Numbered from the stretch's first letter, positions 19,429-27,877 are shown. The stretch: DNA of 64,000 nucleotides from Trinickia violacea (GCF_005280735.1 NZ_CP040078.1:744001-808000), one strand, 5' to 3'. The notes: a model not told the origin generated them from the sequence alone. Numbers and translations: made by a program.

Positions 19429-20388
19429 ATGGCGAAGGCATTCGCATCTCAGGCCGATCTCGAAGAGAAAAAAATCACGTTCACGCAGCTCTCGGAGAAC
19501 GCGTATGCGTACACGGCCGAAGGCGATCCGAATTCGGGCGTCATCGTCGGCGACGACGGCGTGCTGATCGTCGATACCACCGCGACGCCCGCGATGGCGC
19601 AAGACCTGATCGCGAAGATCCGCACCGTCACCGACAAGCCGATCAAATACGTCGTGCTCTCGCACTACCACGCGGTGCGCGTGCTCGGGGCGTCCGCGTA
19701 TTTTGCCGAAGGCGCGCAGCAGGTGATCGCGAGCCGCGGCACGTACGAAATGATCGTCGAGCGCGGCGAGGCCGACATGAAGTCGGAAATCGAGCGCTTC
19801 CCGCGTCTCTTCGCGGGCGTCGAAACAGTGCCGGGCCTCACGTGGCCCACGCTCGTGTTCGAGAAGGAAATCACGCTGTGGCTCGGCAAGCTCGAAGTGA
19901 AGATCGCGCATCTGGGCTCGGGCCACACGAAGGGCGATACGGTGGTGTGGCTGCCGTCGCAGAAGGTGCTGTTCTCGGGCGACCTCGTCGAATACGACGC
20001 CGCGTGCTACTGCGGCGACGCGCAGCTCGAACAGTGGCCCGCCACGCTCGAAGCGCTGCGCGCGCTCAACGCCGACAAGCTGGTGCCGGGACGCGGCCCC
20101 GCGCTCTTGAATCCGGCCGAAGTGAACCAGGGCCTCGACTACACGAAGGATTTCGTCACGACGCTGCTCGCGCAAGGCCGCAAGGCGGTCGAGCGCAAGC
20201 TCGATCTGAAGGCCGCGATGGCGCTCACGCGCGAAGCGATGGACCCGAAGTTCGGCCACGTCTTCATCTACGAGCATTGCCTGCCGTTCGACGTGTCGCG
20301 CGCGTTTGACGAAGCGAGCGGCATCACGCATCCGCGCATCTGGACCGCCGAGCGCGACAAGGATATGTGGGCGGCGTTGCAAGACTGA
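19429..20388 (+). CDS. MBL-fold metallo-hydrolase with altered HxHxDH motif
   Basis: This 319-residue metallo-beta-lactamase-fold protein has GVIVGDDGVLIVDTTATPAMA, the motif region VVLSHYHAVRVLGASAYFA, LGSGHTKGDTVVWLP, VLFSGDLVEYDAACYCGD and KLVPGRGPALL. The canonical HxHxDH is HYHAVR here, so the second-site Asp and His are lost. This variant recurs in Burkholderia homologues linked to FAD hydroxylases, as I recall it, so the protein may bind one metal or have a different ligand set. GGAGACAACC precedes ATG 19429; the upstream in-frame ATG 19387 is less likely. It is the first gene of an operon with the hydroxylase and the DUF2783 protein. Likely hydrolysis of an ester or ring-cleavage intermediate is inference. 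Confidence 0.85.
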   Translation: MAKAFASQADLEEKKITFTQLSENAYAYTAEGDPNSGVIVGDDGVLIVDTTATPAMAQDLIAKIRTVTDKPIKYVVLSHYHAVRVLGASAYFAEGAQQVIASRGTYEMIVERGEADMKSEIERFPRLFAGVETVPGLTWPTLVFEKEITLWLGKLEVKIAHLGSGHTKGDTVVWLPSQKVLFSGDLVEYDAACYCGDAQLEQWPATLEALRALNADKLVPGRGPALLNPAEVNQGLDYTKDFVTTLLAQGRKAVERKLDLKAAMALTREAMDPKFGHVFIYEHCLPFDVSRAFDEASGITHPRIWTAERDKDMWAALQD

Positions 20389-20441
20389 GTGCGGCAAGCG
20401 TAGAGCAGATAAAAGTTGGAGACGTTGGAGGGAGACGAGCA

Positions 20442-22157
20442 ATGAGCATCAACTACCAAACCGTGTCGTTCGATTACCGGCGCAGCGCGGAGCAGGAGGG
20501 CAAGGGGGCGCCGCTCCATCCGGTGATCGTGGTCGGGGCCGGGCCTGTGGGCCTCGCCGCCGCCATCGACGTGGCTCAGCGCGGCGTGCCGGTGGTGCTC
20601 GTCGACGACGATTGCACGCTGTCGACGGGCTCGCGTGCGATTTGTTTTTCGAAGCGCTCGCTCGATATCTTCGACCGGCTCGGCTGCGGCGAGCGCATGG
20701 TCGAGAAGGGGGTGCGCTGGCATGTCGGCAAGGTGTTCGTGCAGGACGAGCACGTGTATACGTTCGACTTGCTGCCAGAGAGCGGACACCGCCGGCCGGC
20801 GTTCATTAACTTGCAGCAGTACTACGTCGAAGGTTTTCTCGTCGAACGCGCGCAGGAACTGCCGAATCTGGATATCCGCTGGAAGAGCAAGGTCACGGGC
20901 ATTCGCCAGGAAAACGGCGGCGACGTCGGCGGCGCGACCGTGACGCTCACGATCGAAACGCCCGATGGTTCATACGATTTGCGCGGCCGCTACGTCGTGG
21001 CGGCGGACGGTTCGAGAAGCCCCTTGCGCACGTTGCTCGGGCTCGACAGCAAGGGGCGGATTTTCAAAGACCGCTTCTTGATCGCCGACGTGAAAATGAA
21101 AGCGGACTTCCCGAGCGAACGCTGGTTCTGGTTCGATCCGCCGTTTCACCCGAACCAATCGGTGCTGCTGCATCGCCAGCCCGACAACGTCTGGCGCATC
21201 GATTTCCAGCTCGGCTGGGATGCCGATCCGGTGCTCGAAAAGACGCCCGAGCGGATCATTCCGCGCGTGCGCGCGCTGCTCGGTCCCGATGTCGAATTCG
21301 AGCTGGAGTGGGCGAGCGTCTATACGTTTGCTTGTGTGCGGATGGAGCGCTTTCGCCACGGCAACGTGCTGTTCGCCGGCGATTCCGCGCATGGCGTTTC
21401 GCCGTTCGGCGCGCGCGGCGCGAATAGCGGCATACAGGACGCGGAAAACCTTGCATGGAAGCTCGAGATGGTGCTCGCCGGCCGCGCGCCGGACGCCCTG
21501 CTCGACACCTATGGGAGCGAGCGCGAATACGCGGCCGACGAGAACATCCGCAATTCGTCGCGCTCGACGGATTTCATCACACCGAAGACGCCGGTCTCGC
21601 GCGTGTTTCGCGACGCTGTGCTCAAGCTCGCGAAACAGCATCCGTTTGCGCGGCAGCTGGTGAATACGGGCCGTTTGTCGGTGCCGGCGGTGCTCAGCGA
21701 ATCGACGCTCAATATGCCCGATCGCGATCGCTTCGAGGGGCAGATGGTGCCGGGCGCTGCGTGCGTCGATGCGCCCGTGCAATGCGGCGGCAACGACGAT
21801 TGGTTGCTCTCGCAACTGGGCGGCGCGTTCACCGCGTTGGTGTTTTGCGGGCCCGAAGGCGTCGACGCGGCGAGCGTTGCCGCTTTGAGCGCGTTGCGCG
21901 ACGCGGCGCTGCCGGTGAAGTCAATCGTGGTGAGCGCCGGGCCACTCGACGATTACCGCCAGGCAGGCGCGGCGCTTGCCGATATCACGCTGCTCGAAGA
22001 TACGGAAGGCATCGCGGCGCAGCGCTATGACGCGAGCCCCGGCACGCTCTACCTGATTCGTCCCGATCAGCACGTCTGCGCGCGTTGGCGGCACGCGGAG
22101 CCGGGCGATCTCGAAGCGGCGTTGAAGCGCGCGCTGGGCGTGCGAGGCGTTGCCTGA
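20442..22157 (+). CDS. FAD-dependent aromatic hydroxylase (MhpA/PheA-like)
   Basis: This 571-residue group A flavoprotein monooxygenase has the FAD Rossmann motif VIVVGAGPVGLAAAIDVAQRG (about residues 27-47), the DG-type motif YVVAADGSRSPLR and the second FAD motif VLFAGDSAHGVSPFGARGANSGIQDAENLAWKL. The C-terminal thioredoxin-like domain (about 450-571) is that of phenol hydroxylase/MhpA relatives. It should use NAD(P)H and O2 to hydroxylate a phenolic or aryl-propionate-like substrate. GGAGGGAGACGAGC precedes ATG 20442. The operon context (MBL hydrolase, DUF2783, divergent IclR pair) supports an aromatic-catabolic role; the actual substrate cannot be told. Confidence 0.88.
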   Translation: MSINYQTVSFDYRRSAEQEGKGAPLHPVIVVGAGPVGLAAAIDVAQRGVPVVLVDDDCTLSTGSRAICFSKRSLDIFDRLGCGERMVEKGVRWHVGKVFVQDEHVYTFDLLPESGHRRPAFINLQQYYVEGFLVERAQELPNLDIRWKSKVTGIRQENGGDVGGATVTLTIETPDGSYDLRGRYVVAADGSRSPLRTLLGLDSKGRIFKDRFLIADVKMKADFPSERWFWFDPPFHPNQSVLLHRQPDNVWRIDFQLGWDADPVLEKTPERIIPRVRALLGPDVEFELEWASVYTFACVRMERFRHGNVLFAGDSAHGVSPFGARGANSGIQDAENLAWKLEMVLAGRAPDALLDTYGSEREYAADENIRNSSRSTDFITPKTPVSRVFRDAVLKLAKQHPFARQLVNTGRLSVPAVLSESTLNMPDRDRFEGQMVPGAACVDAPVQCGGNDDWLLSQLGGAFTALVFCGPEGVDAASVAALSALRDAALPVKSIVVSAGPLDDYRQAGAALADITLLEDTEGIAAQRYDASPGTLYLIRPDQHVCARWRHAEPGDLEAALKRALGVRGVA

Positions 22158-22178
22158 GCCGATCAACCGGAGACAACC

Positions 22179-22406
22179 ATGGCACTGAATACGCAACCCA
22201 ATCTGACGCGCCCCGACGACTTCTACGAGGCGCTGCTCGACATGCATCGCGATCTCGACGAGGCCGCGAGCCAGTCAGCCAACGCGCAACTGATCCTGCT
22301 GCTCGCGAACCATATCGGCGATTACGCGACGCTTGTCGAAGCGATCCAGCACGCACGCGAAGGCGTCCTCAGCCGGCCGGAGCCGGCACTCGCGCACGCG
22401 CTGTAG
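22179..22406 (+). CDS. DUF2783 domain protein
   Basis: This 75-residue acidic protein (LTRPDDFYEALLDMHRDLDE, SANAQLILLLANHIGD) matches the DUF2783 family, which regularly follows FAD monooxygenase genes of aromatic pathways. It starts 22 nt after the hydroxylase stop behind GGAGACAACC, so it is co-translated. No catalytic residue is evident; it may be an accessory subunit. Its 3' end overlaps the convergent DUF4148 gene by 38 nt. Confidence 0.85.
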   Translation: MALNTQPNLTRPDDFYEALLDMHRDLDEAASQSANAQLILLLANHIGDYATLVEAIQHAREGVLSRPEPALAHAL

Positions 22407-22692
22407 TCGACGTACTGACGGCATCGGGCGCGCAATCCTTCTGATATTTGGCTTGCAGCGCCTGCTGTGCGCGTTGGAGGTTCGTGGGGTAATCGGGGTC
22501 GTCGGCAGTCGGGTCATACCCGACCGACTCCAGCTCGCCAAGCTCGCGTATCAACTGCGCGCGCGTGACTTCACCGGAAGCGGGCTTGAACGGGTAACTG
22601 TTGCATTCGTGCGGCGTAAGCGGTGCCGCCATGGCGGAAGCGCTGACGAGCGACAGCATCAATAGTGCGATCGCGGTCGGGGTCGATCTCAT
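22369..22692 (-). CDS. DUF4148 domain-containing periplasmic protein
   Basis: This 107-residue protein has a Sec signal peptide (IALLMLSLVSASAMAAPL) and a short mature part (VTRAQLIRELGELESVGYDP, YPTNLQRAQQALQAKY). The pattern is typical of the DUF4148 proteins that are abundant in Burkholderia. The function is unknown. AAGGATGGAG precedes the ATG. It converges on and overlaps the DUF2783 gene, with no separate terminator in between. Confidence 0.85.
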   Translation of the reverse strand: MRSTPTAIALLMLSLVSASAMAAPLTPHECNSYPFKPASGEVTRAQLIRELGELESVGYDPTADDPDYPTNLQRAQQALQAKYQKDCAPDAVSTSTTARARVPAPAG

Positions 22693-23136
22693 GTTCGTGC
22701 TCCATCCTTCTTTTCGCGTCTAGCCGGATTCGATCCGCTGGTGGACGCGGCATTCGGCAGCAAGCTCACGATAAGCGAGCCGCACCGCCGAAACGCTGTC
22801 ATGCAAATGAAGGATGTTTCATTGAAGCCTGGCGGAATAGGGCACAGCACACATGCTGCCGCGAAAATTAAGACTTTTTACACGTACACGCTGGGCAAGC
22901 CGGGGCGATGCCGTTTTAGCGGGGGCGCGCGGCTCAATGCCATACGCGGTGCATATGCCCCAAAACGGGGAATCCCGAATTCCCACGCGCCGGATTACAG
23001 CCTTCTGCCGGTGCTTGCCATCGCGCTCGGCGCGTCACGCGGTGCCTGGCCCGTTCCTTGCTCCTATGCCGCCTCGACCTCGAGCGTGCGTCAGCATGCG
23101 CGTGCCGCCCCAAATCACTCAGCTTCGGAAATCAAG
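22693..23136. other. Gene-free stretch upstream of the amino-acid ABC transporter
   Basis: These 444 nt lie between divergent DUF4148 and ABC genes. Several frames stay open, including one continuous with the substrate-binding protein, but they show no homology or signal sequence. I see no clear promoter hexamers, RNA gene or repeats. Confidence 0.35.
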
Positions 23137-23943
23137 ATGGAACACACGCCTCACCGCACCGCTCGGCGCAGCTGGCTTGTCGCACTCGTCGCCGTATCGG
23201 CATTCGTTTTCTCCGCTTCGCAAGCCGCGCATGCCGATGCGCTCGACGCGGTCACGAAGCGCGGCACGCTGCGCGTAGCGGTGCCGGAGGATTATCCGCC
23301 GTACGGTTCGGTCGGCCCCGACATGAAGCCGCAAGGCTATGACATCGACATGGCCACGCTGCTCGCGAAATCGATGAACGTGAAGGTCGAACTCGTGCCG
23401 GTCAATAGCGCGAACCGCATTCCGTATCTGCAAACCGACAAAGTCGATCTCATCATCTCGTCGCTCGGCAAAACGCCCGATCGTGCGAAGGTCATCGATT
23501 TCTCCGCGCCGTACGCGCCTTACTTCCAAGGCGTGTTCGGCCCGGCCGACATCAACGTCAAGACCGCGTCCGATCTCGCCGGCAAGACGGTAGGCGCCAC
23601 GCGCGGCGCGCTCGAGGAAATCGCGCTCACGGACATGGCGCCGAACGCGACGATCCGCCGCTTCGACGACAACAACGCCACCATTCAAGCGTTCCTCTCC
23701 GGCCAAGTCCAACTCATCGCGGCCGGCAACGTCGTCGCGGCCGCCATCATCGCGAAGCACCCGCCGCGGATGCCCGAAATGAAATTCATCATCAAGGATT
23801 CGCCCTGCTACGTCGGACTCGCCAAGAACGAGCCGCGACTGCTCGCGAAGGTCAACGCAACGATCGAGCAGGCGAAAAAGGACGGCACGCTCCAGGCGAT
23901 TTCGATGAAGTGGCTCGGCCAGTCACTGCCGGCCACCTTCTAA
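23137..23943 (+). CDS. Polar amino-acid ABC transporter, periplasmic binding protein
   Basis: This 268-residue protein has a signal peptide (WLVALVAVSAFVFSASQAAHA) and a family-3 solute-binding fold: LDAVTKRGTLRVAVPEDYPP, GYDIDMATLLAKSMNVKVELV, VDLIISSLGKTPDRAKVIDFSAPY and a Lys/Gly-rich end (KDGTLQAISMKWLG). It binds a polar amino acid in the periplasm and delivers it to the two permeases encoded next. I placed the start at 23137 because the signal peptide follows at once and GGAAA lies upstream; the longer frame from 22741 has no support. First gene of a four-gene transporter operon ending at 26042. Confidence 0.9.
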   Translation: MEHTPHRTARRSWLVALVAVSAFVFSASQAAHADALDAVTKRGTLRVAVPEDYPPYGSVGPDMKPQGYDIDMATLLAKSMNVKVELVPVNSANRIPYLQTDKVDLIISSLGKTPDRAKVIDFSAPYAPYFQGVFGPADINVKTASDLAGKTVGATRGALEEIALTDMAPNATIRRFDDNNATIQAFLSGQVQLIAAGNVVAAAIIAKHPPRMPEMKFIIKDSPCYVGLAKNEPRLLAKVNATIEQAKKDGTLQAISMKWLGQSLPATF

Positions 23944-24011
23944 AACGCGTCCGCATCGGGCTCACCGCCGCGCGGCGAGCCATTCCGTCGTTTGCTTCAA
24001 CGGTATCGTTC

Positions 24012-24689
24012 ATGAGTTATCAACTGCAGTTCGGCGAACTCGCGGCCTATGCCGGCATGTTCGCCAACGGCGCGGCCGTCACGCTCGGTCTGACAGCCGC
24101 ATCGACACTGCTCGGCGTGAGCGTCGGGGTGCTCGGCGCGGCAGCGTGCGAAAGCCGCTACGCGGCGGCGCGCAGGCTGAGCTTCGCGTACGTCGAGGGC
24201 ATTCGCAACACCCCGTTTATCGTTCAGCTCTTCTTCGTTTTCTTTGGCCTGCCCGCGCTCGGCATCCACATCGGCGAGTACACCGCGGCCATCGCCGCGA
24301 TGACGCTCAATCTTGGCGCCTATTCGGTCGAAATCCTGCGCGCGGGCATTCGCGCCGTGCCGAAGGGACACCATGAAGCCGCCGCGGCACTCGCGATGTC
24401 GCCGCGCGAAACCTTCATCCATGTCCTGCTGCCGCAGGCGTTCGCGAAAGTCTTTCCCGCGGTCGCCAGCCAGATCGTGATTACGATGCTCGGCTCGGCA
24501 GTGGTTTCGCAGATTTCCGTGGCCGATCTCACCTATGCGGCCAGCTACGTGCAATCGCGCAACTTCCGTGCATTCGAAACGTACTTCCTGATCGCCGGCG
24601 TCTATTTCGTGATGGCGCTCGTCCTGCGCGCTGCGCTTCACGCGGCAGGCCGCCGGCTCTTCGCACGCAATCTGCGAGGTGCCCGATGA
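24012..24689 (+). CDS. Amino-acid ABC transporter permease (first)
   Basis: This 225-residue HisMQ-type inner-membrane protein has about five transmembrane helices. It shows the expected FVEGIRNTPFIVQLFFVFFGLP-like motif (YVEGIRNTPFIVQL) and the EAA loop AVPKGHHEAAAALAMSPRETFIHVLLPQA for contact with the ATPase. It starts 68 nt after the binding-protein gene and overlaps the second permease by the ATGA motif. Confidence 0.92.
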   Translation: MSYQLQFGELAAYAGMFANGAAVTLGLTAASTLLGVSVGVLGAAACESRYAAARRLSFAYVEGIRNTPFIVQLFFVFFGLPALGIHIGEYTAAIAAMTLNLGAYSVEILRAGIRAVPKGHHEAAAALAMSPRETFIHVLLPQAFAKVFPAVASQIVITMLGSAVVSQISVADLTYAASYVQSRNFRAFETYFLIAGVYFVMALVLRAALHAAGRRLFARNLRGAR

Positions 24690-25336
24690 TCGAGTTCACT
24701 TTCGGACAAATTCTCGAAGCGTTGCTGCTCGCCGCGCGCTGGACCGTCTTGCTCTCGCTCGTCTCGTTCGTCGCGGGCGGAGCGGTCGGGCTCGTGCTGC
24801 TCGTCATGCGCGTATCGAGTTCGAGAGCGTTGCGCGCGCTGGTGCGCGTCTATATCGAGGTGTTTCAGGGCACGCCGCTGCTGTTGCAGCTGTTCATCGT
24901 GTTCTTTGGATTGCCGCTTGTCGGCATCGATGTTTCGCCCTGGGTGGCGGCCACGCTCGGCCTCACGTTCTTCACGAGCGCCTACCTCGCCGAGATCTGG
25001 CGTGGCTGCGTCGAGGCTGTGCCAAAAGGGCAGTGGGAGGCGTCGGCGAGCCTCGCCATGAACTACTTCGAGCAACTGAGGCACGTTATCTTGCCGCAGG
25101 CGGCGCGCATCGCCGTCGCACCGACCGTCGGCTTCGGTGTGCAAGCGATCAAGGATACGGCGCTCGTCTCGATCATCGGATTTTCCGAGCTCGCGAAGGC
25201 CGGCGCCGAAATTTCAAACGCGACGTTTAAGCCGTTCCTCGTGTACGGGCTCGTCGCGCTCATTTATTTCGCGCTCTGTTATCCGCTTACGCGTTACGCG
25301 CGAACGTTGCAAAGGACTTTGTATGGCGCTCGTTGA
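24686..25336 (+). CDS. Amino-acid ABC transporter permease (second)
   Basis: This 216-residue partner permease of the same HisMQ family has YIEVFQGTPLLLQLFIVFFGLP and the EAA loop AVPKGQWEASASLAMNYFEQLRHVILPQA. Together the two permeases form the heterodimeric membrane channel. It is coupled to the first permease by ATGA and overlaps the start of the ATPase gene by 14 nt. Confidence 0.92.
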   Translation: MIEFTFGQILEALLLAARWTVLLSLVSFVAGGAVGLVLLVMRVSSSRALRALVRVYIEVFQGTPLLLQLFIVFFGLPLVGIDVSPWVAATLGLTFFTSAYLAEIWRGCVEAVPKGQWEASASLAMNYFEQLRHVILPQAARIAVAPTVGFGVQAIKDTALVSIIGFSELAKAGAEISNATFKPFLVYGLVALIYFALCYPLTRYARTLQRTLYGAR

Positions 25337-26042
25337 AACCATTGGCGTCGAAAAGCAGTTCGGCGCGAACCAGGTATTGAAAGGGATCGATTTTTCCGTC
25401 GAGCGTGGGCAAGTCGTCTCGATCATCGGCCGCAGCGGGTCGGGCAAAAGCACGTTCCTTCGTACGCTGAACGGGCTCGAAAGCATCGATGCGGGATCGA
25501 TTCACATCGACGGCGAGCATATCGACGCGCGTCATGCCGACTTGCGCGCACTGCGCCTGAAAGTGGGCATGGTCTTCCAGCAATACAACCTCTTTCCGCA
25601 TCTGACGGCGGGCGAAAACGTCGTCCTTGCGCAGACCGTGGCCAAGAAGACGCCTCGGCACGAGGCGCGCGCGCTGGCCGAGAGGATGCTGGAGCGCGTC
25701 GGTCTCGGCGACAAGTTCGGTGCGTATCCGGACCAGCTCTCGGGCGGACAGCAACAGCGCGTGGCGATCGCTCGCGCGCTGGCAATGAACCCAACCGTGC
25801 TGCTGTGCGACGAGATCACGTCGGCACTCGATCCGGAACTCGTCGGCGAAGTGCTGAGCGTGGTCGAGAGCCTCGCGCGCGAGCATATGACGCTCATCAT
25901 GGTGACGCACGAGATGCGATTTGCGCGCGCGGTCAGCGACAAGGTCGTCTTCATGCACCAAGGCCGCGTGTGGGAAAGCGGCTCGCCGGAAGCGATCTTC
26001 GATCGGCCTTCGACGGTCGAATTGCGTCGCTTCATCCAATAG
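25323..26042 (+). CDS. Amino-acid ABC transporter ATP-binding protein
   Basis: This 239-residue GlnQ/HisP-type ATPase has Walker A GRSGSGKST (36-44), Q-loop QQYNLFPHLTA, signature LSGGQQQR, Walker B VLLCDEITSALDPE and H-loop VTHEM. It powers uptake through the preceding permeases. It is the last gene of the operon; a promoter for the following leader/cysS unit begins 55 nt after its stop. Cysteine or cystine as substrate is only a guess from the neighbouring cysS. Confidence 0.93.
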   Translation: MALVETIGVEKQFGANQVLKGIDFSVERGQVVSIIGRSGSGKSTFLRTLNGLESIDAGSIHIDGEHIDARHADLRALRLKVGMVFQQYNLFPHLTAGENVVLAQTVAKKTPRHEARALAERMLERVGLGDKFGAYPDQLSGGQQQRVAIARALAMNPTVLLCDEITSALDPELVGEVLSVVESLAREHMTLIMVTHEMRFARAVSDKVVFMHQGRVWESGSPEAIFDRPSTVELRRFIQ

Positions 26043-26096
26043 CGGCGCCGGTTGTGCAAGGGCTCGACATGCGATAGCGATGAATTGGCTGCTTTA

Positions 26097-26125
26097 TTGA
26101 CCAAGCTACGCGCAGCCGTTAGCAT
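26097..26125 (+). promoter_or_regulatory. Promoter for the cysS leader (leaderless start predicted)
   Basis: TTGACC (26097-26102) and TAGCAT (26120-26125) are separated by 17 nt. Transcription would begin about 7 nt further on, that is at or next to ATG 26133. This would explain why the leader ORF has no Shine-Dalgarno sequence. Confidence 0.55.
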
Positions 26126-26132
26126 CCTCCCC

Positions 26133-26216
26133 ATGACCGCCTATCTCCGCTCCCTCGTCTTCGTCTCGCAGGCATGCTGTCGCAGCTTGCCATGGGGAGC
26201 GCGCGCGTTGCGCTGA
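26133..26216 (+). CDS. Putative Cys-Cys leader peptide of cysS (27 codons)
   Basis: This 27-residue ORF begins MTAYLRSLV and contains two adjacent Cys codons (TGC TGT, 26175-26180, context QACCRS). It is followed after 24 nt by a terminator hairpin and then cysS. Length, tandem regulatory codons, position and function of the downstream gene all fit ribosome-mediated attenuation in response to charged tRNA-Cys. No ribosome binding site precedes it; the promoter spacing suggests a leaderless mRNA. It is too small for homology to be judged, so the call rests on architecture. Confidence 0.5.
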   Translation: MTAYLRSLVFVSQACCRSLPWGARALR

Positions 26217-26240
26217 GAGTCCGTCATTCCGCTTACCCGT

Positions 26241-26277
26241 GGCCGCCCGTTGAAAAACCGGCGGCCATTTTGTTTTT
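26241..26277 (+). terminator. Terminator/attenuator hairpin upstream of cysS
   Basis: GGCCGCC (26241-26247) and GGCGGCC (26260-26266) form a perfect 7-bp GC stem, directly followed by ATTTTGTTTTT. It lies 50 nt before the cysS start, within the transcript leader. It may end the ABC operon transcript, act as the regulated arm of an attenuator, or both. A small AGCGC/GCGCT hairpin covers the end of the leader ORF; I could not fix an antiterminator by eye. Confidence 0.7.
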
Positions 26278-26326
26278 CGAGCCGCTTTTTGCGCGACTTG
26301 GCCGTTTCGCCACCCGAGGCATCCCG

Positions 26327-27715
26327 ATGACACTCGCCTTGTACGACACGTGGACGCGCTCTGTGCGCCCCTTCGAACCGCTCCAGCCCGGTCACGCCGG
26401 CCTCTATTGCTGCGGCCCGACCGTGTACGACTACGCCCACATCGGCAACCTGCGCACTTACGTATTCGAGGACGTGCTGCGGCGCGTGCTGGCCGAAAAC
26501 GGCTACGAGGTTCGGCATGTCGTGAACATCACCGACGTCGGCCACCTCGTCTCCGATGCCGACGACGGCGAAGACAAGATGGAAAAGGGCAGCCGCCGCA
26601 CGGGCGAATCGGCGTGGACGATCGCCGAGCGCTACACGGCCGCGTTCATGGACGACTGGCGCGCGCTGAACCTGCTCGAACCGGCGATCTGGTGCCGCGC
26701 CACCGACCACCTCGCCGAGCAGATCGACTTCATCGCCACGATCGAACGAAACGGCTACGCGTACCGCACCGCCGACGGCCTTTACTTCGACACCAGCAAG
26801 CAGGACGACTACGGCTACCTGGCGCGCCTCGACCATGCCGGCTTGCAAAGCGGCAAGCGCGTGGCCATGGGCGAAAAGCGGCACGTCACCGATTTCGCGC
26901 TATGGAAGTTCAGCCCGCCCGATACCCAGCGGCAGATGGAATGGGACAGCCCCTGGGGCCGTGGCTTTCCAGGCTGGCATATCGAATGCTCGGCGATGTC
27001 GGCGAAGTACTTGAGCCCGTGGTTCGATATCCATTGCGGCGGCGAGGACCACATCGCCGTGCATCACAGCAACGAGATTGCGCAGACGCAGGCGTGCCAC
27101 GGCACGCGTCTCGCGAATTTCTGGATGCACGGCCGGTTCTTGACGACCGGGGACGACGCGAAGATGTCCAAATCGGCGGGCGATTTCCTGCGCATGCAGA
27201 CCTTGATCGACCGCGGCATCGATCCGCTCGCGTATCGGTATCTGTGCCTGACGGCGCACTATCGAAGCGAGCTGCGTTTCACGTTCGATGCGCTCGACGC
27301 GGCGCAGGCCGCGCTTGGGCGCTTGCGCAACGCGTATGCGAGCTGGCCGGCGGGCGGTGCGGCCGATGAAGGTTTCGTCGCGCGCTTTCGCGCCGAGATC
27401 GACCAGGACCTCAACATGCCGCGCGCACTGGCCGTGCTCTGGGAGCTGGTGAGAAGCGATTTGCCGCCCGCTGTGCGGCGCGCGACGGTCGATCGATTCG
27501 ACATCGTGCTCGGCTTGCGGCTCGCGGAGTGGAAAGCGGAGGACGAAGCGGTGCCGCCAGACGTCGCGGCGTTGCTCGCGCAACGTGAAGCGGCGCGCGC
27601 CGCGAAGCACTGGCCGTTAGCCGATGCATTGCGCGACGCGTTGAAGCAATTGGGCTGGCGAGTCGAGGACAGCGCGAATGGCCAACGGGCGACACGTTGC
27701 GGCAGCGGCACGTAA
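26327..27715 (+). CDS. Cysteinyl-tRNA synthetase (divergent, second-type)
   Basis: This 462-residue class I synthetase has HIGH box HIGN (38-41), KMSKS at 279-283 and the four expected zinc ligands C29, C221, H246 and E250. WHIECSAM and the DALR-like end are present. It charges tRNA-Cys. Its N-terminus (YCCGPTVYDYAHIGNLRTYV) differs from the usual Burkholderia CysRS as I know it, so it may be a second copy. ATG 26327 follows GAGG and the family start; a longer frame from 26174 runs through a terminator hairpin and is rejected. The last 363 nt are repeated at 61503-61865, where only the 3' end is present. Confidence 0.87.
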   Translation: MTLALYDTWTRSVRPFEPLQPGHAGLYCCGPTVYDYAHIGNLRTYVFEDVLRRVLAENGYEVRHVVNITDVGHLVSDADDGEDKMEKGSRRTGESAWTIAERYTAAFMDDWRALNLLEPAIWCRATDHLAEQIDFIATIERNGYAYRTADGLYFDTSKQDDYGYLARLDHAGLQSGKRVAMGEKRHVTDFALWKFSPPDTQRQMEWDSPWGRGFPGWHIECSAMSAKYLSPWFDIHCGGEDHIAVHHSNEIAQTQACHGTRLANFWMHGRFLTTGDDAKMSKSAGDFLRMQTLIDRGIDPLAYRYLCLTAHYRSELRFTFDALDAAQAALGRLRNAYASWPAGGAADEGFVARFRAEIDQDLNMPRALAVLWELVRSDLPPAVRRATVDRFDIVLGLRLAEWKAEDEAVPPDVAALLAQREAARAAKHWPLADALRDALKQLGWRVEDSANGQRATRCGSGT

Positions 27716-27877
27716 TCGCGCGTTAGAAGCGAGGCCGCGCGCCGATCCGCGCCGATTCGCAAATAGGCCGCCTTACTTCGACTCCCCCGCGTTCTGCACG
27801 ATATGCAGTTCGCGCGTGCGAATCGGCAGCGCGCACTGCGCGTCCGCGAGCGTCTGGCGCACCTTGCGCGAGAGGTC
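27353..27877. repeat. Left copy of 525-bp direct repeat (cysS 3' end + mscS 3' end)
   Basis: This segment recurs at 61503-62027 in the same orientation without any indel (constant offset 34,150). From 27363 to 27877 I count seven differences by eye; the first ten bases match only partly. It covers the cysS 3' end, the intergenic spacer and the last 105 nt of mscS. Homology stops abruptly on both sides. Confidence 0.92.
27773..27877 (-). pseudogene. mscS 3'-terminal fragment
   Basis: This fragment encodes only the last 34 residues of the small-conductance channel protein (DLSRKVRQTLADAQCALPIR to HIVQNAGESK) and its stop. The frame runs on upstream into unrelated sequence (VVRERAATI). The intact gene is at 61923-62777. 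The fragment marks the left junction of the 34-kb insert. Confidence 0.85.

Noticed and set aside
26174..26326. N-terminal extension of cysS from ATG 26174
   Set aside because: The extra 51 residues have no homology and the stretch contains a terminator hairpin and overlaps the leader ORF; ATG 26327 fits the family.
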